Origin: Nonomuraea spiralis
GTDB taxonomy: Bacteria; Actinomycetota; Actinomycetes; Streptosporangiales; Streptosporangiaceae
DNA: 64,000 nucleotides
Direction: 5' to 3'
NCBI RefSeq assembly: GCF_014648435.1
Contig: NZ_BMRC01000006.1
Span: forward strand, 1 to 64,000
A program made the position numbers and the translations under genes. Under the pieces are notes generated by a model. That model worked only from the letters and a program-made list of their open reading frames with translations, did no database searches and had not been told where the DNA came from. Positions 18,043 to 27,450 of the stretch are shown piece by piece. Position 1 is the stretch's first letter. Every line of letters starts with the position of its first letter.

Positions 18043-20364
18043 CTACCACATGCGGTGGCGGGGCCGGCGGAACCCCGGGTCGGGCCGGCGCTGCCCGCCC
18101 CTGCGGAACCCCGGATCGGCCGGGCGCTGCCCGCCCCGACGGAACCCCGGGTCGGGCGGGCGCTGCCCGAGCAGCCACTCGAACAGGCGCCGGTGGTGCC
18201 GGAAGAAGGCACGCTCGCCGGGCCGTTTCTTCTTCTCCTCCGCCGCCTCGGCCTCCTTCAGGCCCGGCGTGAACCCGCCGCCGAAGCGGCCCATGTCCGG
18301 TCCGGGGAAACCCCTCGGCTCGGTGTTGGTCAGCGCCTGCTCCATCGACTGCACCCAGATCGGGCCGGGCAGCGACGCCCCCTGCACCGCGCCGTAGTAC
18401 TGGTCGCCGATCTGCACGCCCTGCAGCGGGTAACGGTAGGAGCCCCGGATGTCCCCCACGCTCACGGCCGCCGCCAGGTCCGGGGTGTACCCGGCGAACC
18501 AGGCCGAGGTGTAGCCGTTGTTGGTGCCGGTCTTGCCGGCGGCCGGGCGGCCGATGCTCTGCCCCTGCATGGTGCCCTTGTCGAACACCCCGGACAGGAC
18601 GTAGTTGACGGCGTCGGCGACGGGCCGTTCCAAGACCTGCTCGCAGGAGGGCGGCACGTGCGTACGCCGGCCGCTCCGGTCGGTGATCTCCACGATGGCC
18701 AGCGGCCGGCAGTGCACGCCGCGCGCCGCGAACGTGGCGAACGCCCCCGCGACCGTCACCGGGTCCATCTCGTTGACGCCCAGCGTGAACGTCGGCACCT
18801 CGCGCAGCGGCCCACCGTCGGCCCGCACCGCGCCGAGCGCCTTGGCCGTCTTGACCACGGCGCAGAGCCCGACCTTGCGCTCCAGCATCATGTAGAAGAT
18901 GTTCACCGACTTCCAGGTGCCGGTCTCGATGCTGTGCGGCCCGCCCGAGCCCTCGCCGCTGGCGTTGAGAATGCGTGCCTCGGGGTCGTTGACCGGGCGT
19001 CCGGCGCAGTTGCGGTAGCCCTGCGCGGGCACCAGCTCCCCCGGCGTCATGAAGCCGTCGCCGAACCGCCAGCCCTGCTGCAACGCCGTGGCCAGCGTGA
19101 ACACCTTGAACGTCGATCCGGCCTGGAAACCCTGGCCACCGCCGTGCGCCACGTCGGCGGGGAGGTTGAAGGTGGTTCTGGGGCCGTTCTTCTTGTTGCC
19201 CCGGTTGCGGCCGAACTGCTTGCTCGCCGCCATCGCCCTGATCCGGCCGGTCGCCGGCTCGATCATGGCCTCGGCGGCGACCTCGGTGTCCTCGGGCGCG
19301 ACGTGCCGCTGGATGGCGCGCTCGGCGGCGCGCTGCGCGATCGGGTCGAGGCCGGTCCTGATCACCAGGCCGCCCCTCGTCATCCTGGCCCGCCGTTCGG
19401 CCGGGGTGTTGCCGAACGCCGGGTTCGACAGCAGTTCGTGCTGGACGTACAGGCAGTAGTAGGGGTACGCGCTCTGCCCGCAGCCGCCGGGCTCGGGCCG
19501 CAGGCGCAGGGCGAGGGGGCTGCTCTTGGCGGCGCTCGCCTGGGCCTGCGTGATCAGCTTGAGCCCGGCCATGCGGTCCAGCACGAGGTCGCGCCGCTCC
19601 TTCAGCCGCGCCTGGTGCGACCTGCCGAGCGAGGGATCGGTCGAGTACGGCATCCGCACCGCCCCGGCCAGCGTGGCCGCCTGCGTCAGCGTCAGCTTGG
19701 AGGCCGTGGTGGAGAAGAACCGCCGGGCCGCCGCCTCCACCCCGTGGGCGCCCGCGCCGAAGTAGGCGATGTTCAGGTACCGTTCGAGGATTTCGTCCTT
19801 GCGGTACTTGCGTTCCAGGGCCAGGGCGTACCGCAGTTCGGTGATCTTGCGGGCCAGGTTGGGGGCGCGCGCCCGGTCCCGTTCGGCGTCGGTACGCGCG
19901 CTCTCCACGAGGATGTTCTTGACGAGCTGCTGCGTCAGCGACGAGCCGCCCTGCCGGATGCCGCCCGCCTGCGTGTTGGTGAGCAGCGCCCGCAGCGTGC
20001 CCCTGACGTCGAGGCCGCCGTGCTCGTAGAAGCGGGCGTCCTCGATGGCCACGATGGCCTTGCGCATCACGGGCGTGACGGCCCCGAGCGGCACGGCCGT
20101 CCTGTTGGCCTCGTAGAACTGGGCGAACTGCCTGCCGTCCTTGTCCAGCAGCCTGGTCACCTGTGCCAAGGGCTCCTCGCGCGGCGCGGGCGGCAGGTCG
20201 ACGAAGGTGTCGACGACGTTCTTGGCGGCCAGCCCGCCGCCGCTCACCACTGGTACGGCCAGTGCCGCCGCCAGCACCCCGCCGAGCGCCCCCGCCATGG
20301 CGAGTCCGGCGATGGATCTGAGTACGGTCACGCAGATGATCTGCAACCAGCAGATCAGCGGCAA
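18043..20364 (-). CDS. Class A penicillin-binding protein (glycosyltransferase/transpeptidase) with C-terminal repeats
   Basis: This 773-residue bifunctional peptidoglycan synthase has an N-terminal membrane anchor and a GT51 glycosyltransferase with catalytic Glu108 in VAIEDARFYEHGG. The transpeptidase has the GSTFK box (Ser417), SVN in the WKSVNIFY segment, and KTG at 611-613. The last about 40 residues repeat a DPGFRRGGQR unit three times, an Arg-rich basic tail outside the membrane. A TTG start at 20,364 is chosen because GAGGAAG lies 7 bases upstream; GTG 20,331 is an alternative. It follows the murA-like gene by 19 bp, so the two are one transcription unit. Confidence 0.88.
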   Translation of the reverse strand: MPLICWLQIICVTVLRSIAGLAMAGALGGVLAAALAVPVVSGGGLAAKNVVDTFVDLPPAPREEPLAQVTRLLDKDGRQFAQFYEANRTAVPLGAVTPVMRKAIVAIEDARFYEHGGLDVRGTLRALLTNTQAGGIRQGGSSLTQQLVKNILVESARTDAERDRARAPNLARKITELRYALALERKYRKDEILERYLNIAYFGAGAHGVEAAARRFFSTTASKLTLTQAATLAGAVRMPYSTDPSLGRSHQARLKERRDLVLDRMAGLKLITQAQASAAKSSPLALRLRPEPGGCGQSAYPYYCLYVQHELLSNPAFGNTPAERRARMTRGGLVIRTGLDPIAQRAAERAIQRHVAPEDTEVAAEAMIEPATGRIRAMAASKQFGRNRGNKKNGPRTTFNLPADVAHGGGQGFQAGSTFKVFTLATALQQGWRFGDGFMTPGELVPAQGYRNCAGRPVNDPEARILNASGEGSGGPHSIETGTWKSVNIFYMMLERKVGLCAVVKTAKALGAVRADGGPLREVPTFTLGVNEMDPVTVAGAFATFAARGVHCRPLAIVEITDRSGRRTHVPPSCEQVLERPVADAVNYVLSGVFDKGTMQGQSIGRPAAGKTGTNNGYTSAWFAGYTPDLAAAVSVGDIRGSYRYPLQGVQIGDQYYGAVQGASLPGPIWVQSMEQALTNTEPRGFPGPDMGRFGGGFTPGLKEAEAAEEKKKRPGERAFFRHHRRLFEWLLGQRPPDPGFRRGGQRPADPGFRRGGQRRPDPGFRRPRHRMW

Positions 20365-20383
20365 ACGCCCGCTTCCTCGCTCT

Positions 20384-21694
20384 TTACCGTTCTCTACGGA
20401 TGTTCAGACCAAGCGAGGCGAACTGCTCGTACGGCCTGTGGTACCCCCGCTCGATGTGGTGCACCCCGCGCAGCGTGGACGTCCCGTCGGCCACCGCCGC
20501 CGCCAGCACGGCCGAGAACCCGGCCCTGATATCGGGCAGCGTCACGTCGGCGCCCCGGAGCTTGGACACCCCGCGCACCACGGCCGAGTGGCGGGCGTTG
20601 GTGTCGTGGTAGCGGCAGGCGGGCCCGCCCAGGCACTGGTCGAACACCTCGATCTCGCAGCCCATCTTCTGCAGCGCGGGCACGTAGACCAGGCGGTTCT
20701 CGAAGACCGTCTCGTGCAGCACCGACATGCCCTGGCTCTGCGTGAACAACACCATGAGCGGCGTCTGCCAGTCGGTCATGAACCCGGGGTGGGTGTCGGT
20801 CTGCACGGCCGCCGAGCGCAGGCCCTCGGGCGGCGCGGTGGCGCACAGGTACTCGTCGTTGATGTCGAACTCGGCGCCCATCCTGGCCAGCGTGGTGATG
20901 GCGGTGACCAGGCGGTCCTGGGGGCAGCCGTGCACGCGTACCTCTCCCCCGGTGACCAGCCCGGCCGCCAGGTAGGAGAACGCCTCGATGCGGTCGCCGG
21001 TCAGCCAGGTCGAGGCGCCGCGCAGGTGCTCCACGCCCTCGATGACGATCCGGCGGTCGGGCGACAACTCGATCCTGGCGCCCATCCGCTGCAGGAACAG
21101 CGCCAGCTCGACCACCTCGGGCTCCATGGCCGCGTTCTTCAGCACGGTCTTGCCCTCGGCCAGCACCGCCGACATGAGGATCGTCTCCGTGGCGCCCACG
21201 CTCGGGTACGGCAACTCGATCCGGGCGCCGTTGAGCCGTTTGGCCTTGGCGGAGATGCCGCCGTCGCCCACCTCCACCTCGGCGCCCATCAGGCGCAGCG
21301 CCTCCACGTGGAAGTTCACCGGCCGCCGGCCGATCGGGTCGCCGCCGACCAGCGGGACGAACGCCTCCCCCGCCAGGTGCAGCAACGGGCCGAGCATGAG
21401 GATGGGGATGCGGTTGAGCCCGGTGAACGCGTCGGGCACCCGCGGCCTGATCTCCGCGCCGCGCGCGATGCGGATCTCGGAGCCGGAGATCTCGACGTGG
21501 ATGCCGAGCGCCTCCAGCATCGCCGCGGTGATGCCCACCTCGCCCACCTCGGGGGCGTTGCCGATGATGCTCTCCCCGTCACCGAGCATGGCCGCGACCA
21601 TGTGCTTGGACACACCGTTCTTGGAGCCCCGTACGACGACGTCCCCGCGGAGGGGGCCGGAGGGCTCGATCAGCCAGACCTCTTCTGCAATCAC
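20384..21694 (-). CDS. UDP-N-acetylglucosamine 1-carboxyvinyltransferase-like (MurA paralogue), Asp in place of Cys
   Basis: This 436-residue EPSP-synthase-fold enzyme transfers enolpyruvate to UDP-GlcNAc. Seen are RGSKNGVSKH (the usual Lys-Asn pair, with Gly where Ala is common), THPGFMTDWQ with the catalytic Asp, and the C-terminal DIRAGFSAVLAAA and HHIERGYHRPYE. The loop that normally carries the fosfomycin-reactive Cys reads LVGGDPIGRR, so the residue is Asp119, as in mycobacterial MurA. Its place beside a class A PBP, away from the dcw cluster, suggests a second precursor-making MurA or a specialised paralogue. Whether another murA exists outside the window is unknown. Confidence 0.85.
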   Translation of the reverse strand: MIAEEVWLIEPSGPLRGDVVVRGSKNGVSKHMVAAMLGDGESIIGNAPEVGEVGITAAMLEALGIHVEISGSEIRIARGAEIRPRVPDAFTGLNRIPILMLGPLLHLAGEAFVPLVGGDPIGRRPVNFHVEALRLMGAEVEVGDGGISAKAKRLNGARIELPYPSVGATETILMSAVLAEGKTVLKNAAMEPEVVELALFLQRMGARIELSPDRRIVIEGVEHLRGASTWLTGDRIEAFSYLAAGLVTGGEVRVHGCPQDRLVTAITTLARMGAEFDINDEYLCATAPPEGLRSAAVQTDTHPGFMTDWQTPLMVLFTQSQGMSVLHETVFENRLVYVPALQKMGCEIEVFDQCLGGPACRYHDTNARHSAVVRGVSKLRGADVTLPDIRAGFSAVLAAAVADGTSTLRGVHHIERGYHRPYEQFASLGLNIRRER

Positions 21695-21757
21695 GAAGTG
21701 AGCCTAACCGGGAGATACCATCGAGCTGGTTCGGATGCAGTTGTGAGGGGGAGTGGC

Positions 21758-22270
21758 GTGACGAGGGAAGTACGCGCTTTTGCGGTAACTGTCCTCATAC
21801 TCGCCACACTCGGGGTCGCCGCCGGGCTGAGCTGGTCCGCGATCTCGCCGCGGGCGCCGTACCAGCTGACCGAGCGCGGGCCCGTGCTGGCCGATCTCAC
21901 CACGCAGGCGCTGATCGCGGCCGACGGGTGGTTCGCGGTGATCACGGGCGCGCTGGGGCTGCTCTGCGGTGGCCTGGCGTGGTTCGCCGGGCGGCGGTGG
22001 ATGCTGGCGGTGCTGCTCGGGCTGTGCGCGGGCGGGGTGGCGGGGAGCTTCCTGACGTTGTGGGCCGGGTCCACCTTCACGATCGGGGCGGTCGTGGTGG
22101 AGGCCGCCGCGGAGCCCGGGGTGCGGATCGTCCCCGGGGCGCTGAAGCTGACCGCGCAGGGCGTGCTGGTGGCCTGGCCGCTGCTCGCGGTCGGCCTGTT
22201 CGGGCTGCTCGAAGGCATGCACGGCTACCGGGAGTCGCCGCTGCGGCAGCCGTACGGGATCGAGCCCTAG
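21758..22270 (+). CDS. Putative four-helix membrane protein
   Basis: This 170-residue protein starts at GTG 21,758 behind GAGGGGGA. Four hydrophobic segments are visible, beginning with an AVTVLILATLGVAAGL helix. A long outside loop after the first helix contains ISPRAPYQLTERGPV. The arrangement recalls DUF2567-type actinobacterial membrane proteins, but I cannot confirm this. It is divergent from murA (63-bp gap) and its stop overlaps the convergent amidase by 4 bp. Function unknown. Confidence 0.7.
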   Translation: MTREVRAFAVTVLILATLGVAAGLSWSAISPRAPYQLTERGPVLADLTTQALIAADGWFAVITGALGLLCGGLAWFAGRRWMLAVLLGLCAGGVAGSFLTLWAGSTFTIGAVVVEAAAEPGVRIVPGALKLTAQGVLVAWPLLAVGLFGLLEGMHGYRESPLRQPYGIEP

Positions 22271-23643
22271 CCCCACAGCGGCGGGCGGCGCAGGCCGTGG
22301 CCGGTGGCCTGCTCGAACGCGCGGGCCACGCGCAACACCCGGGCGTCGGCGAACGGCCGCCCGACGATCTGCACCCCGACCGGCAGCCCCTCGGGCGTGA
22401 ATCCCGCCGGCACCGACGCCGCCGGCGCGTGCAGCACGCTGATCCAGTACGCCGAGCGCATCCAGGCCAGGTAGTCCGGCAGGCGCTCACCGTTGATCTC
22501 GCTCACGTGCGGCTGATCGACCGGGAACGGCGGCACCTGGCTGACCGGCGCGATCAGCACGTCGTAGGTGTCGAAGAAGTCGGCCATCCGCTGGTAGAGG
22601 CCGCTGCGCAGCCGTTCGGCGCGGGCCAGGTCGGCGCCGGTGACCAGGCGGCCCCGCTCGACGTTCCAGCTCGTGTTGGGGCCGAGCCCGGTCAGGTCGC
22701 CGAAGGACAGGGCGTAGTACCAGGCCCGGTAGATCCGGAAGGCGTCCTCGGCGTCGGACAGGTCCAGCGCGACCTCCTCCACGTGCGCCCCGAGCCGCTC
22801 GAACACGGCCGGCGCCGTCGCGGTCACCGCGGCCGTACGCGGATCCACCGGCAACCCGCCCAGGTCGGGGCTCCAGGCCACCCGCATCCCGCGCACCCCC
22901 TGCTCGGGCTCGGGCGCGAACACCTCCTTGATCGCGAACGGCGACCGCGCGTCGAACCCGGCGACGGCCCCGAGCATCAGCGTGAGGTCGTCGACCGTCC
23001 GCGCCATCGGCCCCGGCACGGCCAGCGTGTACCAGGCGGCCGTGTCGCTCGGGTCGGGGACGCGGCCCGGCGTCGGACGCAGGCCCACCACGTTGCAGAA
23101 GGAGGCGGGGTTGCGCAGCGAGCCGCCCATGTCGGAGCCGTCGGCCAGCGGGACCATGCCGGTGGCCAGGGCCGCCGCGGCCCCGCCGCTGCTGCCGCCG
23201 GCGGACCTGCCGAGGTCGTAGGGGTTCCTGGTGGCGCCGAAGACCTCGTTGACGGTGTGCGAGCCGGTGCCGAACTCGGGGGTGTTCGTCTTGCCGATCG
23301 TGATCGCCCCGGCGGCGCGCAGCCGGCGCACGATCAGGTCGTCTCGGCCCGGGACGTTCGCGGCGAACAGCGGGGAGCCGTACGTGGTGCGGATGCCCGC
23401 GGTGTCCACCAGGTCCTTGTGGGCGACCGGGACGCCGTGCAGCGGCCCCACGGGCTCGGCGGCGTCGGCCCGTGCCGCCGCCTCCAGCGCCCGTTCGGCC
23501 ACCAGGGTCACGATGGCGTTCACCTCGGGGTTGACCTGCTCGATCCGGTCGAGGTGGGCCTGGAGCAGCTCCACGGCGCTCAGCTGCCCGGTCCTGACGA
23601 GGTGGGCCATCTCCGTCGCGGTCAGATAGTGCAGTTCGCTCAC
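22267..23643 (-). CDS. Amidase-signature family hydrolase
   Basis: This 458-residue amidase has the Ser-cisSer-Lys triad. The Lys lies in PVAHKDLVDTAG, the cis-Ser in GRSAGGSSGGAAAAL and the nucleophile in GSDMGGSLRNPASFCNVVG. Length and motif order match the GatA-like amidase-signature family. The lack of gatB or gatC neighbours points to a stand-alone amidase or acylamidase rather than the tRNA amidotransferase subunit. It starts at GTG 23,643. The substrate is not predictable. Confidence 0.88.
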   Translation of the reverse strand: MSELHYLTATEMAHLVRTGQLSAVELLQAHLDRIEQVNPEVNAIVTLVAERALEAAARADAAEPVGPLHGVPVAHKDLVDTAGIRTTYGSPLFAANVPGRDDLIVRRLRAAGAITIGKTNTPEFGTGSHTVNEVFGATRNPYDLGRSAGGSSGGAAAALATGMVPLADGSDMGGSLRNPASFCNVVGLRPTPGRVPDPSDTAAWYTLAVPGPMARTVDDLTLMLGAVAGFDARSPFAIKEVFAPEPEQGVRGMRVAWSPDLGGLPVDPRTAAVTATAPAVFERLGAHVEEVALDLSDAEDAFRIYRAWYYALSFGDLTGLGPNTSWNVERGRLVTGADLARAERLRSGLYQRMADFFDTYDVLIAPVSQVPPFPVDQPHVSEINGERLPDYLAWMRSAYWISVLHAPAASVPAGFTPEGLPVGVQIVGRPFADARVLRVARAFEQATGHGLRRPPLWG

Positions 23644-23753
23644 CCTGCGATCCTGCCCCAGCCGCGCCCGCCTGACGACGGCAACATCACCCCACCCGCC
23701 CCACCTCCCTTGTCACCCCCCGACAACCGGCGGGGGCTCGGGGGGCGGAGGGG

Positions 23754-26700
23754 TCAGGCGCCGAGGCAGGCGGGGCCGAGGAGTTGTTTGAGGTCGCCCA
23801 TCAGCGCCGGCGACGGCGTGACGCGCAGCCGGTCGTCGACCCGCATGACGGTGGTCCTGGGCCCGTTGTGCACCTGGAGGTGCACCTCGGACGTGCCCGG
23901 ATGCGTGGTGAGGATCTCCTTCAGCCGCCCGACCACCGGCGGCGTGCACCGGGTCAGCGGCAGGCTCACCAGCAGCGGCCCGCCCGCCTCCTGGGTCAGG
24001 TCGGGCGCGGTCACCTCCATCGCGATGATCTTCGCGACGTCCTCACGCTTGTCGATGCGCCCCTTGACGAAGACGATCGCGTCCTCGGCCAGGATCGTCG
24101 AGCACAGCTGGTACGACGACGGGAAGATCATCACCTCGATCGCGCCTTCGAGGTCCTCGAGCTGGGTGAGCACCCACGTGTCACCCTTCTTGGTGACCTT
24201 GCGCTGCACCCCGCTCAGGATGCCGCCCACCGTCACCACGTGCCCGTCGGCCCGGCTCTCGTCCTGGACGGCGGCGATCGAGCAGTCGGCCCCCGCGGCC
24301 AGGATGTGCTCCACGCCGAACAGCGGATGGTCGGAGACGTAGAGGCCGAGCATCTCGCGTTCGAACTGCAGCAGCGTGTTCTTGTCCCACTCCCCCACCG
24401 GGATCTGCACGTCGAAGGTCTGGTCCTCGCCGCCGTCGATCGCGCCGAACAGGGAGTCCTGGCCGATGGCCTCGTTCTTCTTGATGTCGATGATGGCGTC
24501 GACGGCCTGCTCGTGCACCATGACCAGGCCCTTGCGCACGTGGCCGAGCGCGTCGAAGGCCCCGGCCTTGACCAGCGACTCGATCACGCGCTTGTTGCAC
24601 ACGATCGCGGGCACCTTGCGCAGGAAGTCCTTGAAGTCGCCGAAGCGGCCCTTGGACTTGCGCGCCGAGATGATGCCGTCGACGACGTTGCCGCCGACGT
24701 TGCGCACCGCCGACAGGCCGAAGCGGATGTCGGTGCCGCGCGGGGTGAAGTCGAAGTCGGAGTCGTTGACGTCCGGCGGGAACACCTTGATGCCCATGCG
24801 GCGGCATTCGTTGAGGTAGAGGGCCGACTTGTCCTTGTCGTCCTTCACGCTCGACAACAACGCCGCCATGTACGCGGCCGGATAGTTGGCCTTGAGGTAG
24901 GCCGTCCAGTAGGAGATCAGTCCGTAGGCGGCCGAGTGGGCCTTGTTGAAGGCGTAGTCGGAGAAGGGCAGCAGGATGTCCCACAGGGTCTTGACGGCAG
25001 CGGCCGAGTAGCCGTTGTCCTTCATGCCCCCTTCGAAGGACTCGAACTGTTTGTCCAGCTCGGACTTCTTCTTCTTGCCCATCGCGCGGCGCAGCAGGTC
25101 GGCCTTGCCGAGCGAGAACCCGGCGACCTTCTGCGCGATGGCCATGACCTGCTCCTGATAGACGATCAGGCCGTAGGTCGTGTCGAGGATCTCGGCCAGC
25201 GACTCCTTGAACTCCGGATGGATCGGGGTGATCTCCTGCTGGCCGTTCTTGCGCAGGGCGTAGTTGGTGTGGGAGTTGGCGCCCATCGGGCCGGGACGGT
25301 AGAGGGCGCCGACGGCCGAGATGTCCTCGAAGTTGTCGGGCTTCATCAGCCGCAGCAGCGAGCGCATGCCGCCGCCGTCGAGCTGGAACACGCCCAGAGT
25401 GTCGCCCCTGCCCAGCAGCTCGTACGTCTTGCGGTCGTCGAGCGGCAGCTTCAGCAGGTCGATCTGCTCGCCGGTGGTGGACTCGATCATCTTCTGGCAG
25501 TCGTCGATGATCGTGAGGTTGCGCAGGCCCAGGAAGTCCATCTTCAGCAGGCCGAGCGTCTCGCAGGTCGGGTAGTCGAACTGCGTGATGATCGCGCCGT
25601 CGGAGTCGCGGCGCATGATCGGGATGTGGTCGGTGATCACCTCGCGGGACATGATCACGCCGGCGGCGTGCACGCCGGTCTGCCTGATCAGGCCCTCCAG
25701 GCCCTTTCCGAGGTCCATCGTCGACTTGACGTCGACGTCTTCCTCGTAGAGCTTGCGCAGCTCGCCGGCCTCGTTGTAGCGCGGGTGGTCCTTGTCGAAG
25801 ATGCCCGACAGCGGGATGTCCTTGCCCATCACGGCCGGCGGGAACGCCTTGGACACCTTGTCGCCCAGCGCGTAGGGATAGCCCAGGACGCGACCGGCGT
25901 CCTTGATGGCGGCCTTCGCCTTGATGGTACCGAACGTGGCGATCATGGCGACCTTGTCGGCGCCCCACTTCTCGGTCACGTAGCGGATGACGTCGCCGCG
26001 CCTGCGCTCGTCGAAGTCGATGTCGACGTCGGGCATGGAGACGCGGTCGGGGTTGAGGAAGCGCTCGAAGATCAGGCCGTGCGGGAGCGGGTCGAGGTCG
26101 GTGATGCCCATCGCGTACGCCACCAGCGAGCCGGCCGCCGAGCCACGGCCCGGGCCGACCGGGATGCCGTTCTGCTTGGCCCACATGATGAAGTCGGCGA
26201 CCACGAGGAAGTAGCTCGGGAAGCCCATCTGCTCGATGATGCCGATCTCGTAGTCGGCCTGCTTCTTGTGCTCGGCGTCGTAGCCCTCGGGCCAGCGGCG
26301 GTCCATGCCCTCCCACACGGTGGCGCGGAAGAACTCGCTCTCCGTCATGCCGTCGGGGATGGGGTAGGTGGGCATGAGGTTCTTGAACTCGAAGAACCCG
26401 GCCGGGTCGACCTTCTCGGCCACCAGGAGCGTGTTGCGGCAGCCCTCGGCCCACAGGTCGGAGGAGTCGACCGCGCGCATCTCGTCGGCGGTCTTGATGT
26501 AGTAGCCGGAGCCGTCGAAGCGGAAGCGGTCGGGGTCGGAGAGCTGCTTGCCCGTCTGGATGCACAGGAGGGCGTCGTGGGAGGAGGCGTCGGACTCGTA
26601 GGTGTAGTGGGAGTCGTTGGTGACCAGCGGCGGGATGCCGAGGTCGGCGCTGATGCGGGTCAGGCCGTCGCGGACCCGGCGCTCGATGTCGAGCCCGTGG

Positions 26701-27281
26701 TCCATGATCTCCAGGAAGAAGTTGTCCTTGCCGAAGATGTCCTGATATTTCGCAGCAGCCTTGAGCGCCTCGTCGTACTGGCCGAGCCGCAGCCGCGTCT
26801 GCACCTCGCCCGACGGGCAGCCGGTGGTGGCCATCAGGCCGTCGGAGTGCTCGGCCAGGATCTCGGCGTCCATGCGCGCCCACTTGCGCACGAAGCCCTC
26901 GGTGTAGGCGCGCGAGCTGAGCTTCATGAGGTTGTGCAGGCCGGTCTTGTTGCGCGCCCAGATCGTCATGTGGGTGTAGTAGCCACCCGCCGAGACGTCG
27001 TCCTTCTTCTGGTGGGGCTCGCCCCACAACACCGGCTTCTTGTTGTGCCGCAACTCCGGCGCGACGTAGGCCTCGATGCCGATGATCGGCTTGATGTCGG
27101 CGGCCGTGGCCTGGCGATAGAAGTCGTACGCGCCGTGCATGTTGCCGTGGTCGGTGATCGCGATGGCGGGCATGCCCAGGTCGCCGACCTGTTTGAACAT
27201 CTGCTTGAGCCGCGCGGCCCCGTCGAGCATGGAGTATTCGGTGTGCACATGCAGATGGACGAACGAGTCGCTGGACGACAT
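23754..27281 (-). CDS. dnaE1: DNA polymerase III alpha subunit, replicative
   Basis: This 1,175-residue replicative polymerase has an N-terminal PHP domain (FVHLHVHTEYSMLDGAARL, AITDHGNMHG) and a catalytic palm with the aspartates of PDVDIDFDE (417-425). It also has the RQTGVHAAGVIMS and VGPGRGSAAGSLV motifs, a tandem helix-hairpin-helix region, and a C-terminal OB-fold (VTVGGILSGVQRKVTKKG). The PHP metal-ligand pattern looks intact, consistent with an active 3'-5' proofreading exonuclease as shown for mycobacterial DnaE1. Length is normal. ATG 27,281 lies behind GGGGAGG. It is divergent from the permease gene across 169 bp. Confidence 0.96.
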   Translation of the reverse strand: MSSSDSFVHLHVHTEYSMLDGAARLKQMFKQVGDLGMPAIAITDHGNMHGAYDFYRQATAADIKPIIGIEAYVAPELRHNKKPVLWGEPHQKKDDVSAGGYYTHMTIWARNKTGLHNLMKLSSRAYTEGFVRKWARMDAEILAEHSDGLMATTGCPSGEVQTRLRLGQYDEALKAAAKYQDIFGKDNFFLEIMDHGLDIERRVRDGLTRISADLGIPPLVTNDSHYTYESDASSHDALLCIQTGKQLSDPDRFRFDGSGYYIKTADEMRAVDSSDLWAEGCRNTLLVAEKVDPAGFFEFKNLMPTYPIPDGMTESEFFRATVWEGMDRRWPEGYDAEHKKQADYEIGIIEQMGFPSYFLVVADFIMWAKQNGIPVGPGRGSAAGSLVAYAMGITDLDPLPHGLIFERFLNPDRVSMPDVDIDFDERRRGDVIRYVTEKWGADKVAMIATFGTIKAKAAIKDAGRVLGYPYALGDKVSKAFPPAVMGKDIPLSGIFDKDHPRYNEAGELRKLYEEDVDVKSTMDLGKGLEGLIRQTGVHAAGVIMSREVITDHIPIMRRDSDGAIITQFDYPTCETLGLLKMDFLGLRNLTIIDDCQKMIESTTGEQIDLLKLPLDDRKTYELLGRGDTLGVFQLDGGGMRSLLRLMKPDNFEDISAVGALYRPGPMGANSHTNYALRKNGQQEITPIHPEFKESLAEILDTTYGLIVYQEQVMAIAQKVAGFSLGKADLLRRAMGKKKKSELDKQFESFEGGMKDNGYSAAAVKTLWDILLPFSDYAFNKAHSAAYGLISYWTAYLKANYPAAYMAALLSSVKDDKDKSALYLNECRRMGIKVFPPDVNDSDFDFTPRGTDIRFGLSAVRNVGGNVVDGIISARKSKGRFGDFKDFLRKVPAIVCNKRVIESLVKAGAFDALGHVRKGLVMVHEQAVDAIIDIKKNEAIGQDSLFGAIDGGEDQTFDVQIPVGEWDKNTLLQFEREMLGLYVSDHPLFGVEHILAAGADCSIAAVQDESRADGHVVTVGGILSGVQRKVTKKGDTWVLTQLEDLEGAIEVMIFPSSYQLCSTILAEDAIVFVKGRIDKREDVAKIIAMEVTAPDLTQEAGGPLLVSLPLTRCTPPVVGRLKEILTTHPGTSEVHLQVHNGPRTTVMRVDDRLRVTPSPALMGDLKQLLGPACLGA

Positions 27282-27450
27282 GGAGCGGCGCCTCCCCGGG
27301 TCTGGATGCGATGGTGCGCTCCGACTCTAGTGGGCCGGACCGACATCCCGGAGCCGCCTCGCGCGCCCCGCCCGACCGGCGCGCCGGAAGCGGCGCGGCC
27401 ACCGGCCTCGATATCGTCTCCCTCACGCAAAGTAATGAAGGAGACACCGG

